Assembly (NCBI RefSeq): GCF_910596095.1
Contig: NC_056550.1
Coordinates: 8,881,501 to 8,945,500 of the forward strand
Origin: Thunnus maccoyii
Lineage: Eukaryota; Chordata; Actinopteri; Scombriformes; Scombridae
DNA: 64,000 bases
Direction of reading: 5' to 3'
Shown: piece by piece, positions 49,501-61,999 of the stretch
How the letters are laid out: every line of letters begins with the position of its first letter
Numbering within the stretch: position 1 is the first letter of the stretch
The notes under the pieces: generated by a model
The model's database searches: none
The model's input: only the letters and a program-made list of their open reading frames with translations
Told to the model about the DNA's origin: nothing
Program-made: the position numbers and the translations under genes

Positions 49501-52378
49501 ATGGCACTGTGGGCATTGCTTCCTGTCTTCCTCGCTGTCTTTGGCACTGTGGGCATTTGGACTGTGTGAGTATTTGTCCTCCTCCTTTATTAACACTCTT
49601 GCTTTTTTTAATAGAGACTTCCTGTTTTACAAATCTGATTTCAGTTCTTAAAACCGAACCACAGAGGAAGTGGTCTCTGTTTAGCAGTGGTCGTAGTTAA
49701 ACTGAACATTGCAAATGTGTCCACGACAAACAGCATTTAAGCTAGTTTATGGGGGTCTGTGCCATTTAAGGCTGTTTATTAAAAATACAGTTTTATAGAA
49801 ATACTGCTTTCTTAATTATATAACAAACCTGATTTATGACTAATACCTGACCACGTGGTTGTTTTAAAGCAGAGACAACAGGTGTCTCGTTTCCTTCTTC
49901 GAAAACTCTGATAATTAATCACCCAAAATCTTAAATGTTTCTATACGAATGTTCAAAAAAACATAATTTATCAGCAAACTCACTACTGAACATTGTATCT
50001 CCCCCTGTCACAATACAGTTGTTTTCTTCCCATTAGGTTTGCTATAGCTGTAACAAATGGATCAGTCAACATAACAGAGGGAATGCCTTTTATCAGGTTG
50101 GTATGATCGCTTTCTTTCCTGAGACATGATGAAAATTAAAGAAATTAAACTAAACTAAAATGAATTATAATGTTTCTGTTGTTACGTTCTCCCTTTAGTC
50201 ACTGTGGCACTTACAGCCCGCAGAGCTGTCTCTTTTCCCAGGTCTGCAATATCTGCTCTGTGTTAGGTAATAAAATATATGTTTACTCCATTTATGGTGG
50301 CTTGGACTTGCATGTGCCTGTTTTTCATTCAGTTCTTAATGATGTACGGTTTATTTTCTCTCATATTATACTATTGACAGATTGAGGAATTGCTTTTAGT
50401 GAATTTGTATATGTAGAAGTCCTCAAATTTAAGTCAAAATGTCAGTTTGTTTTATAAATTGGATGTTGGTATTTGCAGATTGATCCAGATCACTGTTCCT
50501 CCTCTGTTCTCTGATAATTGTTTTCTAGTAACTTTTAGGCCATCTCATCATCCCTCTTCTCTCTCCCTGTCTGTCTCTCTCAGCCCTGTGGATTGTGGTA
50601 ATCCGTTTTCAGCAGGTTAGAGACTATGGTAACCACGGAAAGGTCAACATCGCCAGCATTGTTTTAGGATTCATCTCCTCTATCGGCATTTCTATCATTG
50701 GCAACTTCCAGGTAAAGGCTCTGTGTTCCTATGCTCCAGTTATATTTTGACCACGTTCTTCAACTCCCCTGTCTCCCTTGCTCCATTTGTTGCATTCTCC
50801 TATCCCCCATGAGTTCCACTCTGGGTAGGTTTTTTTTTTCCTTTTTTATAATCCATCACTCACAATCTCCTGTCTCTCTGCTTACACTCCTTAGCAATCA
50901 GTGTTAATGGGAGTTCACCTTCTGGGAGCATTCCTGGCGTTCTTCGTTGGCCTGGGATACTTCTGGGTACAGTTGTTTCTAACCTATCGGGCGAAGCCAT
51001 GTCAGGACCAATGTTGGGTGGGGGCTGTCAGGGCGACCTGCTGCACCCTCTGTACCGTCCTGGTCATCATTAGTATCCTTCCTATCTGAACACATTAAAA
51101 AATGGTAATAAGAAAATCTAAAATCCAAGAACGGATTGGATGTTATTTAACAAAATTAAAGATGGGCACTGTTACAATACATATATGTGTTTCAGCTAAC
51201 TTTGTCAAAATGTATCGATTACCTTTAGCTAACTATTTCAACAATTTATCCCTAACTTTGTCAACAATTTATCCAAATTATGTCAACAAGTTATCCATTA
51301 CCTTTAGCTAAGTATCGCAAAAATGTATCCATTATTTTTATGTCAACTATTTATCAATTAATTTTAGCTAACTATTTCAACAATCCATTACGTGTAGCTA
51401 ACTATATCAACAAATTATCTGTTAACTTTAGCTAACTATTTCAACAATTTATCCATTACTTTTAGCTAACAATTTTTCTGTTACCTTTAGCTATGTCAAC
51501 AATTTGTTTAGCTAACTATTTAAACAATTTATCATTACTTATAGCCACCTATGTCAACAATTTATTCATTACTTTTAGCTAACTATTTCAACAATTTATC
51601 ATTTCTTTTAACTAACAATTTTAACTGTCTATCCACTTCTTTAGCTATCTCTTTTAACCATTTGCCCATGACTTTTAGTGAACCATTATACACTACTTTT
51701 AGCTAACTGTAGACTAGTCTTCATGTAGTCTGAACACGTGGTGTGTGTTACAGCTAACTCAATAAATGGATATATTTTTAAATCAAATTATAATTTCTAT
51801 TTTGTATTTGAGCTTCTCCACAATCTTGGCTAATCCCTGGTGACTGTAAAGTACCCCTGCACTAAATTATTGTTTACATTGTTTGGGTGCAAAATGTTGT
51901 TGCCACAATAAATTCAATATAATCCTCATTCGACAGATATTCTCACTGGATCTTAATCAACTTTCCATTGTTGTGTTTTGAGATTTGTACACGGATATAT
52001 TGGACAGGTATTGTGTTAACACACTGTATTTTTGAGTGCAATAGAATTAATTTTGAGAACTCATAGACCCCGAAAAAAATGTAGTTTTCATGACTTTTAG
52101 TTTCCTTTATTTTATCTATCTATCTACTTGTACGTCTTTCGTCTTTTTATCCTTGACTGCTCTCCCCTCCTCCAGTGTCCATTCTCCACAATACAGGCTA
52201 TACCTCTGGGGCTGCAGTGTGTGAATGGGCTTTGGTCATGGTGTTCTTCTGTCTGTTTGGCCTGTTTGCAGCTGAGTTCAGACACATTGACTGTCATCAC
52301 CTCACTGTACAGAAACAGGCTCTGAAAAATGAACGCGGCCCATCCTCAAGAGAAATGAACGGTCGCATGGTTGCCTGA
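49501..52378 (+). CDS. tmem150b: Transmembrane protein 150B (DRAM family)
   Basis: Six exons: 49501-49565, 50037-50096, 50199-50266, 50584-50711, 50895-51072, 52176-52378; 233 aa, the same length as human TMEM150B. It is a multi-pass protein of the DRAM/TMEM150/Sfk1 family with about six hydrophobic segments: residues 3-25 (LWALLPVFLAVFGTVGIWTV), then FAIAVTNGSVNITEGMPFIS with two N-glycosylation sequons in the first loop, HCGTYSPQSCLFSQVCN, GNFQ, LLGAFLAFFVGLGYFW and CEWALVMVFFCLFGLFA. The family motif pattern (GTYSPQSCLF, VGNFQ or IGNFQ, HLLGAFLAFF, AACEW-like) favours 150B over 150A/C and DRAM1/2. Relatives act in autophagy and plasma-membrane or endolysosomal trafficking. Intron 5 holds a minisatellite. 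Confidence 0.93.
51190..51720. repeat. Degenerate 34-bp minisatellite in tmem150b intron 5
   Basis: About 15 imperfect head-to-tail units with core TTAGCTAACTATTTCAACAA followed by TTTATCCATTAC. Units vary from about 20 to 36 bp through loss of either half. Reading it gives no sustained protein frame. Confidence 0.9.
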
Positions 52379-52794
52379 ACACACCCATCTGAATACACGC
52401 ATGTACAAAGTGCACATGGTTCAAAATCAACCTTCATGTAGACTACCTGCAGTTGCCATATTTTCTTATTGTAGGTATAATGTCTGTGCACTAGATTCAT
52501 AACATACATGTCTGTACTGTATAGAAGATTTTGCCGCTTTAGTCCATTTGACACACTCAGCGGGGAATTTCCCATATTGCTATTTAACATGTTTTTGTAT
52601 TTACCCTTTTGAGAGATGCAATGACAGATTTATTTGAAAGCTGTATATTTGAGTCTTTTAGCAAATGCTGTATTTGAACGTTTTTGAACATTATTATCTC
52701 ATATTTTGTCTCTGTCTGTTTATAAAATTTTGAGTAGTAGAATAGTAAAGAACACATTATCTTTCATTTCTTTAAAATTGACTGCATTTAAACA

Positions 52795-52800
52795 AATAAA
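52795..52800 (+). terminator. tmem150b: Poly(A) signal of tmem150b
   Basis: AATAAA about 415 bp past the stop in AT-rich 3'UTR. Confidence 0.55.
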
Positions 52801-52815
52801 CAATTACTGATGAAT

Positions 52816-55800
52816 CTATTGACTATTATTTTCATGATGAATTGATTCATTATTTGCCCCATAAAATCTCAGTAAAAGTAATAAATACATCACAATACAA
52901 CACAACACACAATAACATAATTCAAAAAGATAATGGTGCAAGGTAAGGTAATGCCAAAAAGTTGCTTATTTTGTCTGACCAGCACTCGAGAAATAAATTA
53001 AATATATTTTGTTTTTGAAAAAAACAAATCCTCACAATGGACATACTGGCACTAGATTGTTTTGATATTTTTGCTTGAAAAATAACTCGATTTATCGTTT
53101 CATCCTTAAAACATAGTAGATGGCACATGTAATTGGACAGTTATAAACTTGGACCCATACAGCAGTACATACTTACTAACACATGGTGGCACCATTTAAC
53201 TATCATTCACTCTGCACATTGTTTTGAATTCTTTCAAAAATTAACCTTTAAATATGAACAATTTATTCATGCTTCAATTACTTGTTAAATCATTCATACT
53301 TTATTGTTTATTGATATTTTTTCCAAATATAACCTCCTTATTCCTCTCTCACCATTTTTTTATACTCTTACTTTTTTATACTGTAACAGTCTTTATCTTT
53401 AGAATGTGAAATGAACTCATTATTAGCGCATAGATGGTGAATACCAGGAAAAGTCTGGTCTTTTTCTCCCTCACTCTCCACCTGTCAGCTGGATAACACA
53501 ATAGAGGAAGGGGAACAGAAAAGGAGGATGGAGGTATGAAAGAAAGGGTTTGTGAGCATGAGACAAAAAAGTTTCCTCATGACATAATGAGAACTGTTAC
53601 CCGCATACATGAATCTATGTAATAGAGATGAATTTCTTTTGAAGCATTTGCAGAAATCCCCTATGAAAGCTCTGGAAGACTTATTTATGTTATTCTAGCT
53701 AAACTGAGGTTTTAATGTTAAAACTTTTCTCTCTACAACACTATAGATTATTTTGTCTGGACATTGGAGATGCCCTTCGAATTCTCAGAAACAGCCCTGG
53801 CCAGCAACAACGCTGTGGAGTGATGCTGGCTGATGATAAATTTACTGATGGGAAAACGCAGAGCTGGTGCCGTGCCAGCATGTCTTTTGGAAGATGCCTG
53901 TAGTTTAGACAGAGGTTCTACATTCAGCGCAATTTGTCAGGGCTATTTGAGACGGGCAAAACAATGGAGCTCTCACAGCCATGCCGATAGTGGGAGAGGT
54001 CCCACTCTTGGCTCCTCACTCAAAACTCACATCCAAGTTCCCTGTTTATTTGAACATATTGTCTTGGGGTCTATTGGCACTGCCTTCAGTAGCACTGTGA
54101 TCAAATTTTCACTTTTGTTTGTATCTTTTATTGATGTCATTTAAAAATCACTTGGGTCATGTAGGGAAGCTCGAGATGGGAATACTGGGCCCCCAGTGTC
54201 CTGCTATGTCCTGGCAGCATTCTTTCACATACTCCATGCTGTGTGATCACTAGAGGGGGGGCTTTGATGAGCGGGCGCATGGATCAGACGGACAGCTTGG
54301 AATTCTATGGGAATTTCTCAAGCAGTTAGCAATGTTCTGCTGCAGACAGCATGCAGATTTTCTACTTACATTTGTGGTTAAACAATGCTGTCTCGGGTCT
54401 CTGATAAACTTGTTTACTGCAGCTGACTGGCAACATGAACTTCATGTTGCTCTCTTTTTTTACTTGCTGTGCTGACTGACTTTACTCCAAAATATAGACA
54501 TGCGCTGGCAAAAAAGATGACAACGTTTTGAATATTTCAAAACCAGAACTTAGTTTGTCCTCTGTTACAAGCAAACTTTTGAACCACTTGAATGATATAA
54601 GTTCACCTCAGATGGTGTGAATATTTTAAATCATTCTCAAGGCCTGTTGAACTGACAACAAGTTCTTCCATTATACAGCAGCTCATACACAGGAATTCAG
54701 AGGGAGAGCTTTGGCGCCAAAATACCCTTAACCCTGCTGTTTTCATTAGTGAGTATAAAAGGCTTCTGATAAAGTAATGAAACTCATAAAATCACCAGTA
54801 GCGCCATGAAAAGACTGTGAGGCCCTCGATGTAAATGTCAGAAAAAGATCTGAATCCACTATTGTAGTGTAGGAGAACATGGTTTATGTGACGCCTGCCT
54901 TGTTGGTTTTGACTTTGATTCAAAAAGGCGGTAATAGCAGGCATACTTTCTAGGCCTATACTGTAATCTCTCCTAACACCTGCTCGTGCTCAAGTCTCTC
55001 TTATCCCCTCCATGCTCTTGACCAGAAACAATAGCAATGCTCTCCTATCATGCGGCAGAGCAATCGCCTCCAAGTCCACTATCAGGCATCGGAGCGGTAG
55101 CCCTCAACCGCTCGGCTTCTCTGTAACAGCGCAACCTGTCGGCTCTTATCGTTGGAGAGCCAAATCCTGTGCATTCCACCTCAAAAGGCCACTTTATCTG
55201 CAAGACAGCTGAATATGCCAAATTTGAAGGCTTAGAGGGGACAACGGGGATTTAAATGGGAGTGCTGGGGAGATGGAGAATGACACACACAGAAGAGAGA
55301 TGGGATTGTCCAGAAGTGAGAGTGCTAGATAGAGAGACAGATAGAGAGACCTATAGAGACAGGCTGACAGATTAAAAGAGTCCCAGAAAGATGGACAGAG
55401 TGATAGAGCCAGAAAAGAGGGAAAAAAGAAGAGTGGGCACCAGCAGCCGTGATCTCACCCTCTCACCCTCCTCTCCTCTCCTTTGGCAGCGGCTTCCAGA
55501 AAGCTGCCCTTTCGCTGAAAAATGCCAAGCGCACTGCATTCCACCGGCCACACAAAGGCCCTCCCTCGTCTCAGCTGCACAGGCACAATCAGACAAGGGA
55601 TAATTATATAATTAGGCTGGCTGGTGCAGACAGGGACCCTCAGATGGTGTGTTGGTGTGTCATATTTATGTTATCAGACAATGAAGAGAGTCTGGCCTTA
55701 TCAGAGGGAGGCAGCAGAGTGTGTGTGTGTGTGTGTGGGGGGCTCCAGCTGTGGCACTTAGGAACAGATTGTCATGATAGAGAATAACGGGTCGATAGAC

Positions 55801-56260
55801 TGACCTTCAGCCTGCGGCCTGGCAGAGATCTGGGCCTGTATTGTGGCCGAGCTTTAGTGTGTATGTGTGTGTGATACGTGAGGAGGTGGGGACTTTTTGG
55901 GGGCTCCAACAACCAAATGATATGATCTGACAGGAGGTGAGAAACACAGATTACATTTAAACAGAGAGAGAAAAAAAGCTGTGCCAAGATACAAGTTCAT
56001 GCAGCTCAAGGAAACATGCACACACACACACTGGCTGACCACTAGAATTTACAGCCAAACAGATAAAGACCACCTCTGGCCTCTTGTTGAGGCAAGATCC
56101 ACGCTCCCAGACGAGAATTGAGCCAGTGTCCCTCTCAGTTGGCCACCACCCAACAATCTCCCCTCGCACCGTGGCCTTGGCTTTGGGTGTGTCTCCACTC
56201 GCATGGGACAGCACAGAATAGACTATTGTTGATCGCACAAGACAGAGAGCCAGGGGAAGA
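52816..56260. other. Gene-free region right of tmem150b, first part
   Basis: AT-rich to about 53.7 kb. It then holds three complex, GC-balanced blocks (53750-54060, 54960-55210, 55490-55640) with no long reading frame and no repeat signature. A short GT run lies at 55721-55738. Regulatory function is possible but unproven. Confidence 0.4.
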
Positions 56261-56264
56261 AGGA

Positions 56265-56312
56265 GGGGTGGTGGTGGTGGTGGTGGTGGGGACTGGAGAT
56301 GGTGGTGGTGGG
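56265..56312. repeat. (GGT)n repeat
   Basis: About 9 GGT units, an interruption, then a shorter run. G-rich spacing is compatible with a G-quadruplex on the plus strand. Confidence 0.85.
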
Positions 56313-56471
56313 GAGAATTAGCTTTTAACGAGCGAGCGAAAAGCACATGGACAATGAAGCGTGACTCCCCTCCTACTTCCATGCGTGTGCACCAATGTAG
56401 AGCCACTGGACACTTATTCAAACACTCATATACACTCTTTAGTCCTTCAATATTTCCAGGTACATGTACTG

Positions 56472-56543
56472 TACCAGTCAAAAGTTTGAACACACTTTCA
56501 CTTTCAAGGGAATGGGAAGGTTAGTCCAAACTTTTGACTGGTA
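56472..56543. mobile_element. Tc1/mariner-type terminal-repeat pair (72-bp MITE)
   Basis: TACCAGTCAAAAGTTTGAAC at the left and its near-complement CCAAACTTTTGACTGGTA at the right enclose only about 30 bp. The inverted ends resemble Tc1-like transposon termini of fish, with TA at both edges. No transposase is present. Confidence 0.75.
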
Positions 56544-56714
56544 ATTTGGTGTTTGCTTCAGATAAACACAGAGCACAGAATTGGTACTTCATTCAAAGCA
56601 CATAGCACTAGAAGCTAATATGAGACATGTAAAACTTGTGTAAAGCTGGAGAGCTATCATGTTCACAATGATGTCTATATAGTGTTGCCCAACAATACAC
56701 ATCAAAGTAGCGTT

Positions 56715-56990
56715 GCATAAATCTTCTCACGTCATGTCTGTACCATAAATATGAAGCTACAACCAGCGTTAGCTTAGCCTAGAACAAAAACTGGAAACAG
56801 GTGGATACAGCTAGCCTAGCTTCTTTGTTTCATTCCCTGTTTCCAGTCTTTGTGCTAAGCTAAGCTAATTGGCTATTGGTGGTAGCTTCAAATTTACCGT
56901 ACAGACATGAGAGTGGTGACTTCAAATCTAGCTTTCAGCAAAAAAGCGAATAAGGTCATACAACTCAAACTGTAGGTATTGGGATAATCC
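56715..56990. repeat. Palindromic teleost repeat
   Basis: Left arm CATGTCTGTACCATAAATAT...AAAACTGGAAACAGG is the inverted copy of the right arm CCTGTTTCCAGTCTTTGTGC...TTTACCGTACAGACATGAGA. Related to the copy in the APOL-like intron at 25187-25535 (shared GAAGCTTCATATTTA-type and AAAGCGAATAAG-type words). Confidence 0.7.
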
Positions 56991-56999
56991 ATTCTTCAA

Positions 57000-59900
57000 C
57001 CTTTCTTTTAATGGACAACAGTGAAAATCTGCTTCCATAAAGGTTCAGTAATGTTACAAGCTGGTGAAAGCTTTCTTGACTTTGTTTAGTAGTGTCTATA
57101 GAAATATTATCTAGAACGGGCACATTAAGAAAAATCCACACGTGTCCAATATGTCACTATACAAAAGGATCCCATGGGATGGTTGACCACACTATTACTC
57201 ATATACTGAACATGTAATTTTTTTTTAGCAGTGCTGCTTTTCTTGCATTTTACACAAAACCTTGGTGAGGCCTTTTACTAAATATGGACAAATGCAATTT
57301 GACTTGCTGCTGTAAATTCTTAGTAGTGTTACAGATATAAAATGCAGCATGATTCTGCAACAGAAAGGCTTGTTTTTCATCTAATATGTATTCAGAAACG
57401 TATAGTGTGTTTTTGAATCGTGATGTTAAGTGTATCTCATTTATAGCTAATGAGCTAAAACATGCAGAGCCAGTATACAGTATGATCCTCTATATTCCAT
57501 TAACAACTGTATTTCTGTTTTTTCGTCTTCTCTTTGTTTAGTACATGATCATAACACTCATGTGTAAATGTACTGATGCATTTTCTCTGGCACATATTTA
57601 GATAAAAGAAAGATTCTGTCGTGAGAACGCAAATGAGAAACTAGAAAGAATCTCTGTCTCTCATAACCACAGGTGAGTGTTTGTGTATAACATCAGCAAA
57701 TAGTCATTAGCACTTACGAGGCTCCAATTGTCTGTCTCTTTGGTGAGATTACTGCTTGCGAACATGTGGAAAACAGATCATACAGTAGAAAGTATCACTC
57801 TCATAGCAACAAAAGCACAACTCCTCAATTACAGATTCTCATGTAACCCTCTGCTGAGGAACTATATTTGGGCTTTGGAAGTTTTTGAGATGGTGAGAAA
57901 CTACTGTCTAAATAGAAATTGGCTGCCATTACCATGGCTCTCTGTTTTTAATCATGCTGTTTTTAGATGTTGGCAGCAATTTCTTAAGTTTTGTCTGTCC
58001 CCAGAGGTTTGTATTGCTTTGGAACTTTAGTAAACATTTTCCAGGGGAAAAAAGAGTAATTGGGCAGAGGTCAAGTTTGTTGGCATGGAACATGAATTAA
58101 AATAAAACAGTCCTTTCATGGCATGTCATGTTTCTAATTTCTAATTTATCAAATCCATGATTTGTGTTTGGTGTTACCATTAATGATGACAGATGCGATA
58201 TAAAATGACTTAATTGACAGATTAGTCACTGTCACTGACACAAGCTGTGTCACCCTCTGAGGTCACAGGCTTATGCTCCAAATGTCCAGTTGCCCACTCA
58301 CCAAACCAGTCTAACAAAGCCAGACTAAGATTCGACTGCACAGCTTCATAGGTCACCTACAGACAAACTATGACATATACAATACATCAGCATCAAGGTC
58401 AGAGAAACGGGGAAAGAAAACTAAGTCTCCAATTGTCCAAAATTTGCACTCATGCGAGGTTGGCACCCCGATGCTAACCTTTTGCATGATGCAAGACTTG
58501 CTTGCCAGGACCATTCTCTCCTCTCTAATGCATGACCTTTTTGTGTCGGTGGAAGACATCAGAGCGGGTAGAGGGTTCAGCTGGTGTGTCACCACAGAAA
58601 ATACATGCACAGATTATGTAAGGGCCGTGACATTTTGGGGTGGGCTGTGACCTGCTCTGCTCCTTCACCGCTTTGAGGATCTGTCAGACATTCGCTCAGA
58701 CATGCTCCTGGGGTTGGCGCCACTCGTGGGCTGAATTGATGTCTTGATGCATCAGTAGAGTTGCAGTATGAAGGCTCATCATGGGCTTATTCTATGTGAC
58801 ATTAGACAACAAAAACAATCATAATCAAAGCCACACAATACCTAATGGCAAACTGGCACTTTGAAGGTTAAGGTTTAGAGAGGATGACCATCAAATTGCA
58901 TCGTTATAAAGCATGCAGGAAGCATGCGTTTGTCTCCCTCTAACTTTATCTATAATCTGTATTTACCCCCAGGATGCATTTTTGAGTTATAATGAGAACT
59001 ATACAGTTGATAGGGAGGAATGATTGTACAGTTTTTAGGTTGCAAGGTAATGGGGAATGTGACAACAAGGCAGAAATTAGTAATATTTATTGATTGATAT
59101 ATCATTATTTTATCTTTATAATGGATGAAAAACACTGCTCTACATACTCCTTGAGAAAAATCGTGTGTATGATCTCTCCTGCTGTCTAACTTCATCATTT
59201 CAGTAAATAACTATTCTGGGTTTTTTTGGGGGTTTTTTGCTGTAGGTTGAATGTGCACTATTTGTCCGCTTGTTCAACATATTGTTTTAAATTGAACACA
59301 AACCAGATAGTGTGCAGCTCTCTCAGAATATTTTGTCTAATAGTACATTCACTATTATCATGATAAGAATTGTTCATTTGTTGTGTGGACATAAGCAGAT
59401 GTCCATTACTTTGGCACCTCACCAGAAATCGCTGATGAACCTGCATGTCCGATCCAAGGCTGGGCCTGGCCATGGGAAACTTGACGTCAAAGAAGTTCAC
59501 CCTCCAAAATAAGTAACCTTTTTTCCCCTCTCCTCTCCGGTCTGGCCCGCATTTTCATATTTCATTGGTATTTCCGGATGGCTCCCACATTTGCAAAATA
59601 AAGGCCATCAGAGTAATCATTATAATGTTGAACAATAATAACTGGGGGAACTGAATGAAAGCCTGGAGAGGCTTGTTGACCTTTCAGAGCTAAACTGGTC
59701 CTGGCTTCTGTCTGTGCACTGCTGAGCCCATTGTGTTCCCAGACCTTATCATTGTGTTGCAGTTTCCTCTCCCTGCTGCGTGTGTGCACATGTGCATGTA
59801 TGAGAGTGAGCGTATGAGCTGATGTGTGTGCGTGTGTCCTGTCCTTGTGTAAATGTGTGTTAGTGTGTGTTTAAGTGAACCAGGTCGGCGTACTACAAAG

Positions 59901-60170
59901 GTACAGAGGCTTGAACAGTAATACTGGCTGTTTCACGCTCACTGGACCCTTCTCCCCACCTCACGCTTTTGGATCAAAGGTTTACCTGTCGACAGGACAT
60001 CTCTTGCTTAATAAACTAAATGTTTCCTGGACAAGAACACACACAATGACACCATGTGATGACATCATTAATGCAAAAAACAGATGCATGCATATAAAAT
60101 GCAGCGGTATTGATTGGGCCTCTTTAAATTTATTTTTTTAATGGCCTTCATTTTATTTAATTTTCCGTGT
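57000..60170. other. Gene-free region, middle part
   Basis: No exon-like ORF or strong repeat was recognised. There is a perfect TGACGTCA core at about 59482 within a GC-balanced block (59440-59520), and a GT-rich degenerate stretch at 59760-59880. Confidence 0.4.
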
Positions 60171-60174
60171 TCCG

Positions 60175-60720
60175 CTCATAGACTGTATATAAAGACAGAC
60201 ATAGTGAGCTGTGACTTCACTCATTGGTTTGCATTGGTGCTGGTTTGAAGCCCTGAGTTGGAGTTGGAGCCAGGAACTTCCAAATAAGGAGTGTGGGGTG
60301 TTGCCTTTCATGCCACCTCAGACTGAAGCGAATGCTAGCTAACATTAGCCACTTTAGCTAAATTGTGCGGCTATCACATTCAAGTAATATTAAATTTACC
60401 AAAATATTGTGACAATAGTCTGACACAGTGTATCCCAGGACTGGAAAGAGCAGCAGGGGAGCAAACTGTCAATCAACGCCCACACAGCAGACATCAAAGC
60501 TACTATAATTCTTCAAATCTTATTAACGGAACAATAATTTCCTAAATGACCAACAGCACACAAATTTAATGATTGAGACCATAATGACTTGTTAAAAATA
60601 TTATCGACTCAGAGGGAAGTGTGAAGCTTTTGAGTCAATTTGAGCCAATTTGGAGCCAGCATCTGGTGGCCATCAGTGGCATTGCACTTTAAGGTACTTC
60701 TACATTGGTTCCAGTCACAA
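60175..60720. repeat. Dispersed teleost repeat (unclassified)
   Basis: Begins AGACTGTATATAAAGACAGA and ends near GCATCTGGTGGCCATCAGTG. The start and end words match a common fish repeat I know from memory; internal sequence is degenerate and non-coding. Confidence 0.45.
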
Positions 60721-60899
60721 GCTTGGTAGTTGCTGCTTTATTACTGTGATAATGCATTATCAAAGATGATATCATCAGTGCCTGATGCAACTACATTATA
60801 GAGGAGAGCAGATGGCTGGTAAGACATTATTTCATCGAACAATGAATATGATCTCACACATATGTCAACATTGTGTCATAGCAACATAAGAGCATACAA

Positions 60900-61005
<106 letters not shown>

Positions 61006-61794
61006 TAGTTGTGTTGGAAAATCCAACAGTAGGAGTTTTCTTCCTTTGGCATCACAGCTCAATCAATGCTCTTGCTAAATCCCACAGGGAAAAAGGAGAC
61101 TTTTAACAGTGAAGTTCATTCAAAAAAGTTAATAGCTGATGATAGCTGCAGTTATCAAAGTATTATCACAACTCAGGAATGAGTGAACGGTGAGTCCTTG
61201 CCAGTAGTTGTCCATGCTTGCTTACACAAAGAGAGAAAGAAAAGGAAAATTGTCCAAAAGAAAAGAACCACTGCCTCCACCTGTTGCCCTCTCCCCTCCT
61301 CCCCGACCTTCTCGACTGACTGGTGTAGGAGAGAAACGTCCTATGATGTCACGGTCAGCTCTGTTCTTCCAGACAATACACCCACACCGCCGGGGCTTCC
61401 CCTGCCCCAGCAACAGGGGGTGCTGTTGTGTCCTGGTGGTATGTGTGCTATGACTCATCGCCTCCTTTCTCCCACGCAGGACACACACGCAGTCGTACAG
61501 AGACACACATTAAACAGCCGTACACAGCTGCTGTGAGCCAGAGCTCCATAGTGATGCACAGACACACACACAAAAACACAGGGTGCATCATTGGGTACAC
61601 AGTGCAGTGCATGGACAAAAGGGACAGGGGCTGCGTGTAGGATGTGGGGGCGGACCAATGGAGATGTTGCCAGGGGCAACTGATATCCCAACACAGCTCT
61701 GACCCTGGTAACGCCTGTGGCTTATTGAATCAATGGCAGTATTGATACACATGGAGAGAGTGAGACAACAGAGGAGAGAAATGAGAGAAGAACT

Positions 61795-61798
61795 GTGT

Positions 61799-61851
<53 letters not shown>

Positions 61852-61857
61852 TGTGAG
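61795..61857. repeat. (GT)n microsatellite
   Basis: About 28 GT units with two TATG interruptions. Confidence 0.96.
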
Positions 61858-61999
61858 TGATTGGTCACTGAGTTTGTATGCTTTATGTGCTGCTGTGTGC
61901 ACAAATGTTGGTGTATTTTTATTATTTCTGCATGTGACTGTGAAGTCCAAATGTTATTACAGCTGTAAAGTGCTTACTGTATAAAATATTTAAACTCAA

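Noticed and set aside
51190-51720. CRISPR-like array
   Set aside because: No constant repeats with unique spacers; a degenerate tandem minisatellite in a fish intron.
53715-54144. Two overlapping frames of 62 and 103 aa
   Set aside because: No homology, no good splice sites and short; kept only as a possible non-coding conserved block.
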